Below, in pieces: positions 43,931-52,704 of a stretch of DNA of 64,000 nucleotides. A program made the position numbers and the translations under genes. Below the pieces are notes generated by a model. The model searched no databases, was not told where the DNA came from, and saw only the letters and a program-made list of their open reading frames with translations. Where the stretch lies: assembly GCF_019429535.1 (NCBI RefSeq), contig NZ_JAHXZM010000008.1, forward strand, positions 54,441 to 118,440. Direction: 5' to 3'. Positions within the stretch are counted from its first letter, which is position 1. The number at the start of each line of letters is the position of its first letter. This DNA comes from Sphingomonas citricola. GTDB taxonomy: Bacteria > Pseudomonadota > Alphaproteobacteria > Sphingomonadales > Sphingomonadaceae.

Positions 43931-45409
43931 ATGGGCATATATTTGACCGGCAGGGTCGGCGCACTTCTACTTGCCTTACTATTTCAGGTCCTCGCCGTGC
44001 GACTGGCCCCAACGGTTGAATATGCAACTTTCTCGGTTCTATTGGCCGGAGGATCGGTGGCCAATACCGTCGCTGGATTGGGAAGTCAGCGTCTTATTCC
44101 GAAGATAATCGGCGCTCTCGAGAGGTGGGGGCCCGCAAGATCCGGGCAATTATTCCTGACGGTGCTCTTGCTGCGTGTGGTTGCGATCTGCACCGTATCC
44201 GCGCTCCTATTCTACGCGTACCTGCGAGGCATCGACACCAGCCTTCCTATTAGCAGCAGGTATGCGGTGCCGTTCATATATGCGGCCCTGACCATGTCAA
44301 TCTACGTGGACGTTGAGGCGGCTTCGCAGACGTTACGGCAGCAGCGGCTTTCCAGGACCGTGGCCCTTTCCGATGTCGCGGGCCGCTGCATCGGCGTGGT
44401 CACCCTATATGCAGTGACTGGTCGGGTAACAGCCATGGCGCTGATCTTGATCATTGGATCAACCCAGTTCGTCGCCTCGGCGGTTTTATTCCTTACTACT
44501 ATGCGCGAGCTACGACGTCGGGCATTACCGGATAACCCAAGCACGGCGAACACACGAGAACTGCTGCACTTGGCATTCGCGGCTTATGTGGGAGGGCTCG
44601 CATGGGTCGCGACAGCTCCGTCTACTTTACGACTGTTCGCGGCCTCCGTTCTTCAGCCAACGGCGCTTGCGACACTCGCGTTCGTCCAAAGTTTGGGGGC
44701 GAGCGTCCAGCGGTATACTCCCGGTTTTATGCTGATGCCCTACGTAGAGGCGCAGATAATGCGGGAAGGTCACGAGCTGACGACGAGCGAGGTGAACGCC
44801 CGATTGACTCTTCCTTGGAAAATCGACCTAGCACTCGCATTAGTGATTTCGGCAGGACTGGCTCCTATGGGCCAACTATTATTCACTGCTATAGGTCGTC
44901 CTCAGTTCGTCGGGTATGCAATTTTTCTCGCTCTCGTCGTGCTTCCAATTCCTACTGCGACTATGTACCGTAGTGGTGAGGTAGCAGCGGTGTTGGCAGA
45001 AAGGTATGGTGCAATGTTTCGAGGCGCCTTCGTGTCTGTGATCGCTTTCTGTATCGTGACGCAGGCAAACCGGATTGGAATTGTCGCGTTGCTACTACTG
45101 CCCGTCATCGACAACTGTCTGAAGTGTATCCTAATCGGTAGATCACTGGAGGATTCAGCGGTTCGCCCGTTTACCAACTGGCGAAGCGTACTGCTCCTGT
45201 TCAGTGCGGGTGCGGCCTCTGCCCTGCTCTGCGGCACCATGGTCCACCAAAGCTTCGGCTATTCGGTAATATTGTCGCTACTAGCGGCTGCCCTCATGTC
45301 GGGCCTCATCGTGGCCCTACGCCTGTTCAGCAGGTCTGAATTGCTTATGCTGGTGTCTATCCTGCCACCAAATGTGGCTGGGAGCGCCAGGACTTGGCTT
45401 GCCCGTTAG
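43931..45409 (+). CDS. Wzx-like polysaccharide flippase
   Basis: 492 residues with about twelve to fourteen hydrophobic segments evenly spread, starting with GRVGALLLALLFQVLAVRLA and no signal peptide. Topology, length and location match the MOP-family flippases that move undecaprenyl-diphosphate-linked repeat units across the inner membrane. Clear sequence signatures are weak in this family, so the call rests on topology and context. It is the only plus-strand gene in the right two-thirds of the island and starts 24 bp from the divergent glycosyltransferase. Confidence 0.8.
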   Translation: MGIYLTGRVGALLLALLFQVLAVRLAPTVEYATFSVLLAGGSVANTVAGLGSQRLIPKIIGALERWGPARSGQLFLTVLLLRVVAICTVSALLFYAYLRGIDTSLPISSRYAVPFIYAALTMSIYVDVEAASQTLRQQRLSRTVALSDVAGRCIGVVTLYAVTGRVTAMALILIIGSTQFVASAVLFLTTMRELRRRALPDNPSTANTRELLHLAFAAYVGGLAWVATAPSTLRLFAASVLQPTALATLAFVQSLGASVQRYTPGFMLMPYVEAQIMREGHELTTSEVNARLTLPWKIDLALALVISAGLAPMGQLLFTAIGRPQFVGYAIFLALVVLPIPTATMYRSGEVAAVLAERYGAMFRGAFVSVIAFCIVTQANRIGIVALLLLPVIDNCLKCILIGRSLEDSAVRPFTNWRSVLLLFSAGAASALLCGTMVHQSFGYSVILSLLAAALMSGLIVALRLFSRSELLMLVSILPPNVAGSARTWLAR

Positions 45410-45429
45410 ACAACCGACGAGGCGGTGAT

Positions 45430-47718
45430 CTAGCCTGACACCAGTCCATGGGCGCGCAGGATTGCGAGGATGGCCGTGACAGAGGAGCGAGCCTCAACGT
45501 CGATCACAGATTTATTCAGGGGTGATGCAATGTCCGGGTGGACAGCGGCACCGCCTGTTTGGTCGACCAGCCTCCAGTCATGAACCCAAAGAAATCGCAG
45601 ACGCGCGGACAAACCCGCCGGCGCGGCTAGGCGGGTGTCGCGGCAGATTACCGCGAAAGCGCCGGTTGCACCGGGCGTGCGAATGATCTCTACCTCATCA
45701 CCTTGGAGAGCCTTGGAAGGCAGCGTAACGGTGCAATCAGCCGCAAGGGCCTCGTTGAACCACACCATTGTTCTGCTCGCGCGATGGACCTCTACGTCTG
45801 AGCTATCCGCAACGACATCAATCGTGACTGTTGCGGTGGACGCTGTAGCATTATCTGCGATCATTAGGGGCGTGTCGCGAGCCGGATCGATGGTTGGATC
45901 AATCTTTGTTGGCTTCCGCGCGCGCCACGCCACACCCGCGATCCGCGCACCGTCGTCCGTCAGCGTTGGTATGGCAGCGCCAATCACCGCTACGTCGGAA
46001 TAAGCGTCGTACAGATCTGAACCAATCGCAGGTGAACCGCGGTAAATACGCCATGGCCCGTTGCCCGGCCACCTCACGTCCGAATAGAGGATAAGGGCGA
46101 CAACGCTGCGACGGTCAGCCGGTACGAAGGCAGACACTTCCATCCCGGGCCCCGCGGCGATCAGGTTAATTGGATCAAGCAGGCGGATGGCTCGATAGCG
46201 ATAGGTTCCGGTCGCGCCCGTCCACAGGGCCGCGCCAACATCGTGCAGAGTCACCCCGCCTTTACTATTGGTTCGACCATCCCACCCGGGCACTACGTAG
46301 CTGGAGGATAGTTGATAGCCAGGGTCTATCCGTCCCTGACGGGATGCTTCAGCCGCATGAGCAGCGAAGCCCGGTATCCCCGTCTGACCGTCGGCTTGGA
46401 CAACACGGATGCCCGTGTATGCTACCGGCGCTCTGACACCGTTGACTTGTCGGCGGCAATCGGAGAGCACCAGGGTCGTGTTGCGACCAACCTGTATCTC
46501 TGGAAACAGGGAGCAGTTAGGGCCCATGGGGCCAGACCAGCGCCATGTCACCCGTGAAAGAGAGACAAAGGTTCCGGCATCGCTACTGGCGTCGTCCACA
46601 ACGATGGACGGTCCTAAATGGGTTGTGGACTGCGCGATATTGGCTTCGTTCACCGAGACGGTGGCGCCGAGACCGACAAGTAGCCGCGCACCCTCTGCAT
46701 GCCAATTGTCGAAATTGACACTGTAGCCCTCAATGCGCCAGAGTCCATTTATGCAGTTCCGCACCGATACATTGTAACTGCTGTCCCCGTTCTCGGGGGT
46801 GCGACGCAAAATAACCGCAGCCGCCTCGCCGGGCGGGAAATCGCATTGTTCGAAGATCAGCCCGTCGCCGCTGCCGCCGATATCGTACTGGTAGGTATTA
46901 GCGTCCTGAGGCGCCGAAAAGCTGCATTGCACGAAGCGGCAAGCGTCTGAGTAGGCATCATCTACCACGCTCTTAGAGCGGCGTGGCCCAAGAAGCGGCC
47001 GCCGTGGACGTACGACGATCTGCCGCATCGCAGTGCCGCTGATCCGCTCGAAGTTCGTCATGTGCCCGAAGAACATGCAGCCGATCATTCCGGGCACCGC
47101 TGATCCATCGAAGCGGATGTTGCTCAGCCCTCCACCGTTCAAAAAGCCATCAGTGACGCGGTTCTGCATGTCGACAGTATTAAGGCCTATGGCGACGTTA
47201 GCCGTGAACGTCGCACCGGCAAGACCCACGATGATTGTGCCGCCGCGAGATGGATCAGTTTTTCCTTGGCCCCCGTTTAGTTGCGCTCCATAGACGAAGC
47301 TAACACTGCGTCTCAGCCCAATTCGACCGGGTGGTAAGGTAGCCTCCCGAATGAACTGAGCTGCCATGTAAGCGGCCATGGCGCACATACCGTCAGTGTC
47401 GTCATCAAATCCGTTTGCCGCAATCCCGAACATCCGGGCATCAGGACAGCGCTCGTCAAGACGAAAGCCGCGATGCCGACCGTTCTCATCAACGGTAAGG
47501 AAGGACCAAGCAGGATTACTTTTTACAAATGCTTCGTTTACTGTCGTATCAGCAATATATTGCGCCCCAAGCCGATCGGGCACTCGAATACGATTGGTTC
47601 CGGAAGGAACTGATATAGGTCCTTCTGCGAAGGACGGGTAAGCAGGCACCAGGAAAATGCCACTTAGGGCCGTTGCCGTTGCGGTCTTCACGACGGCACG
47701 CCTACTAATAAGGGGCAT
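45430..47718 (-). CDS. Tat-exported protein, predicted right-handed beta-helix (pectate-lyase-like)
   Basis: 762 residues from the ATG at 47718, where a twin-arginine leader begins (ISRRAVVKTATATALSGIF). The early part, DARMFGIAANGFDDDTDGMCAMAAYM, is like the start of pectate-lyase/depolymerase beta-helix proteins, and the middle has irregular strands rich in Asn, Gly and Val (LIFEQCDFPPG, VSVRNCINGLWRIEGYSV). The last 250 residues are beta-sandwich-like and unrecognised. It is probably a folded, exported enzyme or carbohydrate-binding protein acting on the polysaccharide made by the island. The catalytic residues cannot be named from sequence. A small-subunit phage-tail depolymerase relation is possible. 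Confidence 0.78.
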   Translation of the reverse strand: MPLISRRAVVKTATATALSGIFLVPAYPSFAEGPISVPSGTNRIRVPDRLGAQYIADTTVNEAFVKSNPAWSFLTVDENGRHRGFRLDERCPDARMFGIAANGFDDDTDGMCAMAAYMAAQFIREATLPPGRIGLRRSVSFVYGAQLNGGQGKTDPSRGGTIIVGLAGATFTANVAIGLNTVDMQNRVTDGFLNGGGLSNIRFDGSAVPGMIGCMFFGHMTNFERISGTAMRQIVVRPRRPLLGPRRSKSVVDDAYSDACRFVQCSFSAPQDANTYQYDIGGSGDGLIFEQCDFPPGEAAAVILRRTPENGDSSYNVSVRNCINGLWRIEGYSVNFDNWHAEGARLLVGLGATVSVNEANIAQSTTHLGPSIVVDDASSDAGTFVSLSRVTWRWSGPMGPNCSLFPEIQVGRNTTLVLSDCRRQVNGVRAPVAYTGIRVVQADGQTGIPGFAAHAAEASRQGRIDPGYQLSSSYVVPGWDGRTNSKGGVTLHDVGAALWTGATGTYRYRAIRLLDPINLIAAGPGMEVSAFVPADRRSVVALILYSDVRWPGNGPWRIYRGSPAIGSDLYDAYSDVAVIGAAIPTLTDDGARIAGVAWRARKPTKIDPTIDPARDTPLMIADNATASTATVTIDVVADSSDVEVHRASRTMVWFNEALAADCTVTLPSKALQGDEVEIIRTPGATGAFAVICRDTRLAAPAGLSARLRFLWVHDWRLVDQTGGAAVHPDIASPLNKSVIDVEARSSVTAILAILRAHGLVSG

Positions 47719-47827
47719 GCCTTTCTCATCCCCCTCCCTCACAGGCAAAGCAAGCCCCGACCCCTCCCCGGACCACTGAGTTTCTGGACAAAATCAGGAT
47801 GGCATTCCGACATATTGGCCCTGTCGT

Positions 47828-49096
47828 TCATCTGTGACTAATGTCGAGAGAAAGTGCACGCTGATAGGCTAACAAAAGAGGCGTTATTTGATAATTCCAG
47901 CTTAGTTCAGACTCGACACGACAACGTCCTAGCAGCCCCATCTGCTCACGCCGGACGGGATCTTCTAGCAACTCAATTATTTTCCCTGCCATGTCGATTG
48001 GGTCGTTCTTCGCAGCGTAAAGAGAAGAATTTTGCGCGGAAAACCGACCTTCGAGAACGTCAAACTGAACAATGGGCTTGCTTAGCGCCATATATTCCAT
48101 AATCTTATTCATCGTAGATTTGTCATTCATTGGATTGACCCTATCCGGGTTTACGCCGATATCCATAGTAGACAATACTTCAAACAGCTCTTTGTCCGGG
48201 GCGCGACCGATAAAGGTAATATAATCGAGCAGGCCCTTGTCCTGCGCTAATGCACGGAACGACACGAGGCTCGGGCCGCCACCGACTAAGCAAAACTGGA
48301 CGTCGTGGCGCCTCAAGTTGTAGACAATGTGCTGCACCGCATCGATTAGTAGGTCGATGCCTTCCTGATCGCCCATCACTCCCACATAGCCGACCAAGTA
48401 ACGGCGGCCATTGCGCCACGCGTCTACGGGCGCGACCTTCTTGAGTCGACTGAGGTCGGGTCCGGAGCGGACCACGAACACGCGGTCGGGCGCCATACCG
48501 CCGCGCTCAATTGCGATTTGGCGGTAGCTGTTGTTGGTGGCTATAGACACAGAGGCCGTCCGAAAAGTCAGCTTTTCCACCAGCACTATGAGCCGCCAGA
48601 ACACACCGCGGCGACCGAACTTGGCCTCGTATAGTTCAGGGTTTATGTCGTGGTGGTCGAATACGAACGGCACGCCCAAGAGGCGGAATGGCAGCGCCAC
48701 CAAGAAAATAAGGTCAGGCGGATTACACCCCTGAATCACGTCGAACCCGCGTTTAAAGTAGATGCGCCATGCCAGCCATGTCTGCCAGAATAGCGCCGCA
48801 CCATATTCGAGCAGGTAGCCTAACGCCCCTTTTGCATCGACCGGTAGGGGATGGCGGTGAATGTGTACCCCGTCCAGGCACTCGTAATGCTTCTCATAAC
48901 CTTTGCCGGTCGGGCAAATCACGGAGACAGTGGCGCCCGCCGCCTTGAGCGTGCGCGCCTCTTGCCATACACGCCGGTCGAACGGCAGCGGCAGATTTTC
49001 AACAATGATCAGGACGCGTTTACCCGCTAGCGGCTGCCCCTTGATATAGGTTGGAAACTCCTGAGCCAAAGCCGCAAGGTTGCCAGACGCGCTCAT
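47828..49096 (-). CDS. Glycosyltransferase family 4 (GT-B fold)
   Basis: 422 residues. The N-terminal domain contains VLIIVENLPLPFDRRVWQEA, the start of a well-known group of exopolysaccharide glycosyltransferases, and FDHHDINPELYEAKFG. The C-terminal donor-binding half has YVGVMGDQEGIDLLIDA, LVGGGPSLVSFRALA and MNKIMEYMALSKPIVQFD. It should add a hexose or similar sugar on the cytoplasmic face. Its start overlaps the stop of the upstream nucleotide-sugar dehydrogenase gene by 4 nt, so donor synthesis and transfer are likely coupled. Confidence 0.93.
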   Translation of the reverse strand: MSASGNLAALAQEFPTYIKGQPLAGKRVLIIVENLPLPFDRRVWQEARTLKAAGATVSVICPTGKGYEKHYECLDGVHIHRHPLPVDAKGALGYLLEYGAALFWQTWLAWRIYFKRGFDVIQGCNPPDLIFLVALPFRLLGVPFVFDHHDINPELYEAKFGRRGVFWRLIVLVEKLTFRTASVSIATNNSYRQIAIERGGMAPDRVFVVRSGPDLSRLKKVAPVDAWRNGRRYLVGYVGVMGDQEGIDLLIDAVQHIVYNLRRHDVQFCLVGGGPSLVSFRALAQDKGLLDYITFIGRAPDKELFEVLSTMDIGVNPDRVNPMNDKSTMNKIMEYMALSKPIVQFDVLEGRFSAQNSSLYAAKNDPIDMAGKIIELLEDPVRREQMGLLGRCRVESELSWNYQITPLLLAYQRALSLDISHR

Positions 49097-50358
49097 GGAA
49101 TGGAACTCACGTCAACGATCTGGACATCGCCGAGCGCCAATGCGCGCACCAGCTGGTTGGTAGCTACCACAACGTCCCAGCCTCCGGCTTCCGCTGTAGG
49201 TCGATCGACTAGCAACGTGTCAATAGTAGGTAAGTGGGCGTAGGCATAGCCTAGGTTCTGCCCAACTAGTCTTTCCGGCCGGAGCGCAGGATCGTACACG
49301 CGAACTTGATGCCCGGCGTCTAACAGCCTGCGCGCTAAGTCTACCGCTGGGCTCTCACGCAAATCGTCTGTGTTCGCCTTAAACGCCAGTCCGACCACCA
49401 GCACGCGCGCGCGCGGCGGAAGGTCCCGGACGATCCGGCTAAACTGGTAATGCTTGTGTGCCTCATTAGAGCGGATCAATGAGTCAATCAGGTGAGTATT
49501 GGCGCCCGTATCGCCCGCAATATGCTGCAGAGCACGCACGTCCTTAGGCAGGCATGACCCGCCAAATGCACCACCCGGTCGGGTATAGTAAGGTGAAATG
49601 TTAAGTTTAGTGTCCGAAACGAAGATTCTATGCACCTCACCTGCGGAGATGCTCAATTGCTGACACACACGCCCGATCTCGTTGGCAAAGGCGACCTTAA
49701 CTGCGTGCCAGGTATTATCGACAAACTTGGTGAACTCAGCTTCCCGGATGCCAACGTGGAATATGGGTGCGTCAATGCCTTCGTGTAGCGCTTCCATAGC
49801 AGCCGACGGCTCACCGGAACGTGTGCCAATCACAATTTTTGGCGGGTTGAAATAGTCGTCAACCGCTGTCGCTTCCCGTAGGAACTCTGGATTATACACT
49901 AATTTCACAACATGGTCAGCCGCATCGCCTAATCGGCTACGCATGATTGGCGCGATAATTTGGTCGATGGAACCTGGCCGCATCGTAGAGCGAAAAGCGA
50001 CGGTAAGCGGTTCTATGCGGTCTGGTCGAACCGCCTCCGCAATCTGACGACTTACCTGAGCCACGTAGCTCATGTTGTGCGCGCCATCGGCACCGCTGGG
50101 TGTGCCCACGCAAACAATGGCGATTTGTGCATCGTCCAAGTGGTCGCCGATTGTTCGCGATGCTTCAAGACGTTGTTGGGACAGCGCCTCAGCGAGTAGG
50201 TTATCTAGTCCTGGCTCATTAATTGGAGATCGACCGGCTGCAATCGTCTCCACCTTATCGGCGCTTGGGTCGATGCCGACAACATGGTGCCCACACTTGG
50301 CGATGCAGGCTACGGCGGTGCAGCCGACATATCCTAAGCCAAAAACGACGACCTTCAT
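49093..50358 (-). CDS. UDP-glucose/GDP-mannose 6-dehydrogenase family protein
   Basis: 421 residues. The N-terminal Rossmann motif is VFGLGYVGCTAVACIAKCGH; the middle has VAFRSTMRPGSID, YNPEFLREATAVDDY and the catalytic-cysteine block GGAFGGSCLPKDVRAL. The C-terminal domain has VVGLAFKANTDDLRESPAVD. The enzyme oxidises the C6 hydroxyl of a nucleotide sugar to a carboxylate in two NAD-dependent steps. The pattern leans towards the GDP-mannose (AlgD) branch over UDP-glucose, but I cannot settle this by eye. A uronic acid in the product would fit the heparinase-like gene in the same island. Confidence 0.9.
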   Translation of the reverse strand: MKVVVFGLGYVGCTAVACIAKCGHHVVGIDPSADKVETIAAGRSPINEPGLDNLLAEALSQQRLEASRTIGDHLDDAQIAIVCVGTPSGADGAHNMSYVAQVSRQIAEAVRPDRIEPLTVAFRSTMRPGSIDQIIAPIMRSRLGDAADHVVKLVYNPEFLREATAVDDYFNPPKIVIGTRSGEPSAAMEALHEGIDAPIFHVGIREAEFTKFVDNTWHAVKVAFANEIGRVCQQLSISAGEVHRIFVSDTKLNISPYYTRPGGAFGGSCLPKDVRALQHIAGDTGANTHLIDSLIRSNEAHKHYQFSRIVRDLPPRARVLVVGLAFKANTDDLRESPAVDLARRLLDAGHQVRVYDPALRPERLVGQNLGYAYAHLPTIDTLLVDRPTAEAGGWDVVVATNQLVRALALGDVQIVDVSSIP

Positions 50359-50424
50359 TACCCCTGCTGCTCCTTGGACCGTTGATGCCTGCCCCTAGGT
50401 GACTGCCCACGCACACGCATCATT

Positions 50425-50550
50425 TTTTCGGGTGGGCTTCGCCAATGGTAAAGAACAGCCTCTTATTGGCAGTTTATCTGCCTACCCAATCTTCAAAGGT
50501 TCGACAAATTCGTTCTGCGTCTGCTTGCCCGGTGTGAGGCAATGCCATTA
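50425..50550 (-). pseudogene. Degenerate IS3-family transposase fragment (older copy)
   Basis: Read on the minus strand, 50548-50485 gives WHCLTPGKQTQNEFVEPL, then a stop. After a frame change the DNA at 50470-50425 closely follows the intact-type sequence for NETLFFTIGQAR (AATAAGAGGCTGTTCTTTACC here). The matching part of the neighbouring copy reads WHYIAPGKPTQNGFVESF. This is therefore a second, more decayed copy of the same IS3 OrfB C-terminal region, now with stops and frameshifts. Confidence 0.75.
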
Positions 50551-50736
50551 GCGAAAATTGGATTTGTCGATCCGAGCATGATGCGCCAGCCCATGATCAA
50601 GAATTTCATCATAGCCCGCAGGCACTCTGACGTGACCCCCGCCTTTCATCCAGCAGCAGCCAGAGACTGACCAATTTTCTCGCGTATAAGCGCAGGTGAA
50701 GTAACCGACGGGGTTACCCCCCTGTTGCTGTTCAAA

Positions 50737-51188
50737 TTAGGCGACGAATGCCGCCGGGGTGGCGTCGTCGCCGAGCGTAGAGTGCGGGGGTTCGTTGTTG
50801 TAGTCGTCGACCCAGCGCGCTGGGATCGAGCGGGCTTGGCCGATGGTGAAGAATAGCGTCTCATTGAGAAGCTCGTCGCGCATGCGACCGTTGAAGCTCT
50901 CTACGAAACCATTCTAGGTTGGTTTGCCCGGCGCGATGTAATGCCACTCGATGCTGGCGTCGCCGGACTAGGCGAGCACCGCATTGGAGGTCAGTTCGGT
51001 CCCGTTGTCGCTGACGATCATCTTCGGATTGCCGCGCTTGGCGATCAGATCGGCTAACTCACGCACGACCCGCCGGCCGGAAATCGATGTATCTACTATC
51101 ACCCGGAGGCATTCGCGCGTCACGTCGTCGACGATGTTGAGCACGCGCAACCGTCGGCCGGTAACGAGCTAGTCGTGAACGAAGTTTA
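50737..51188 (-). pseudogene. IS3-family transposase OrfB remnant with three amber codons
   Basis: The minus strand encodes the C-terminal half of an IS3-type DDE transposase: VLNIVDDVTRECL, MIVSDNGTELTSNAV, WHYIAPGKP, GFVESFNGRMRDELLNETLFF, then DYNNEPPHSTLGDDATPAAF and TAA. Three in-frame TAG codons interrupt it, at 51171-51169 (expected Gln, in HDQLVTG), 50970-50968 (expected Trp) and 50916-50914 (expected Gln, in KPTQNG). The 5' part is missing, cut off by the IS5-type element. It is inactive. Confidence 0.88.
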
Positions 51189-52038
51189 GGGTTAGGACCC
51201 GTTGATGTGAGCGTCGCGATCTGATTCAGGCTCCGCGAGGAAACCGGGATGAGCGACCCTTTTTGGCTGCCTGACGAGCAAATGGAGCGCTTGCAGCCGT
51301 TCTTTCCCAAGAGCCACGGCAAGCCGCGGGTCGATGACCGGCGGGTTCTGAGCGGCATCGTGTTCGTCAAGCGCAACGGGCTGCGCTGGCGTAATGCACC
51401 CAGCGCCTACTGTCCGCACAAGACGCTCCGCACAAGACGCTCTACAATCGATGGAAGGGCTGGGGCGAGGCAGGCGTGTCACGCGGATGATGGAGGGTCT
51501 GGCTGTGGTCGGCGCCGAGCCGAAAACGGTCATGATCGACGCGACGTATCTCAAGGCGCGCCGCACGGCTTCGAGCCTGCGGAAAAAAAGGGGATCTCGG
51601 CCGCCTGATCGGGCGCACCAAAGGCGGCATGAATACCAAGCTCCACGCATGGCTGACGCAAAACGGCCGCCCCTTGAGCTTCTTCAGGACCGCAGGCTAG
51701 GTCAGCGACTACACCGGCGCGGCGGCGCTGATGGACGACCTGCCGCAAGCGCAGTGGCTGCTCGGCGATCGCGGCTACGACGCCGACTGGTTCAGGGACG
51801 CCCTCCAGGCCAAGAGCATCCAGCCCTGCATCTCAGGCCGCCGGTCGCGCAACAAGCCGGTCAGATACGATAAGCGGCGCTATCGGCGCCGCAGCCGCAT
51901 CGAGATCATGTTCGGCCGCCTCAAGGACTGGCGCCGCATCGCCACACGCTACGATCGCTGCCCCACGACCTTCTTTTCCGCCGTTGCTCTCGCTACCACC
52001 GTCATCTTCTGGCTGTGATCAACGAGTCCTAACCTTAG
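51186..52038 (+). mobile_element. IS5-family (IS427-group-like) insertion sequence, inactive
   Basis: The ends are GGTTAGGACCCGTTGAT at 51190 and, inverted at 52034, GGTTAGGACTCGTTGAT, so the element spans 51190-52034 (845 bp). TTAG flanks it on both sides (51186-51189 and 52035-52038), which looks like a 4-bp target duplication. It cut the 5' part of the IS3 remnant and separates it from the tRNA-Gly gene. The single transposase gene inside is broken. Confidence 0.85.
51249..52018 (+). pseudogene. IS5-family transposase, disrupted
   Basis: The parts together cover a full transposase: MSDPFWLPDEQMERLQPFF, then GAEPKTVMIDATYLKARRTA, then DDLPQAQWLLGDRGYDADWF and RRRSRIEIMFGRLKDWRR up to VIFWL. 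Three lesions break it. A perfect 14-bp tandem duplication at 51414-51427 / 51428-51441 shifts the frame, a second frame change lies in the A-run near 51583, and an in-frame TAG stands at 51698-51700 where Gln (AGQVSDYTG) is expected. The DDE-type residues are otherwise present. Confidence 0.9.
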
Positions 52039-52067
52039 CAGTGAACGTTGAGGATAGTGTAGAAACC

Positions 52068-52141
52068 TGGAGCGGGTGAAGGGAATCGAACCCTCGTCGT
52101 AAGCTTGGGAAGCTTCTGCTCTACCATTGAGCTACACCCGC
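52068..52141 (-). tRNA. tRNA-Gly (anticodon CCC)
   Basis: The minus strand folds into a complete cloverleaf: acceptor stem GCGGGTG/CACCCGC, D-arm around AGCTCAATGGTAGAGC, anticodon stem GAAGC with loop TTCCCAA (anticodon CCC), T-arm with GGTTCGATTCC, and an encoded CCA end. It lies at the right edge of the island, with IS remnants directly behind its 3' end. A frame through it that reads SSMVEQ...RFPSPAP is only the antisense or sense shadow of a tRNA. Confidence 0.95.
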
Positions 52142-52572
52142 ATCGATACGACGCTTTCACCACCCAAGCGCTAAACCCGCTTGGCCGGTTAGATATGATC
52201 TGCAACGCTTGTGAGAGCGCGTCAAGCTCGTATGCAAGATCTATAATTGGCTTGGGACGGGATTGGCCGCGTAGATGTCTGCCGCACTGGCACCCAAAAG
52301 GCCAATAAGAGCGGGCCTTGCCAGTCGTGTGGCGAGGCTTTCGAGGCTTGGCAAGGCGCATCAAGGCTTCGCTCACGCAGCGCTTGCACGATCGGCCTCA
52401 GTCATCAGCTAAGAGGGTGCAGGCATATGTGACCTTCAGATGACTACTTAGCGCTCTCAACAACGACGATGCAGTGGGAGATAGCAAAGGCGGAAGGACG
52501 CCATCTGTGGGCATTGAAGAACGCTGAGCCCCCACTCAGCCCTCCTACCGCGTACACGATACGCAAGTCAGC
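52142..52572. other. Intergenic region upstream of tRNA-Gly
   Basis: About 430 bp without a credible gene. It must include the tRNA promoter. An inverted repeat GCCTTGCCA / TGGCAAGGC lies at 52315-52323 and 52349-52357 with a 25-nt loop. Otherwise I see nothing. Confidence 0.5.
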
Positions 52573-52704
52573 TTATTGATACAGCTTGCGCTCGTAGCTT
52601 CGTAAAAACATCATCGAGAGCAGCAGGGCAATTGCAACCAAGGTCAAGCCGGGCAGCATCATCGCTGCATATATAATGTTATGTGATGCGCCCTTTAGCG
52701 ACAT
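52573..52704 (-). CDS. 43-residue predicted membrane protein
   Basis: A small frame with GCAGGAGA 6-7 nt before the ATG. The product, MSLKGASHNIIYAAMMLPG followed by LTLVAIALLLSMMFLRSYERKLYQ in two blocks, is one membrane helix (about residues 12-34) with a short N-terminus and a positively charged C-terminus. The ribosome site and residue pattern argue that it is real. No family is recognised. It stands alone between the island and the rfb operon, in the same direction as rfb. Confidence 0.55.
   Translation of the reverse strand: MSLKGASHNIIYAAMMLPGLTLVAIALLLSMMFLRSYERKLYQ

Noticed and set aside
52035..52376. A 113-codon frame containing SSMVEQKLPKLTTRVRFPSPAP
   Set aside because: This peptide is the well-known spurious translation of a tRNA-Gly gene; the DNA folds into that tRNA.
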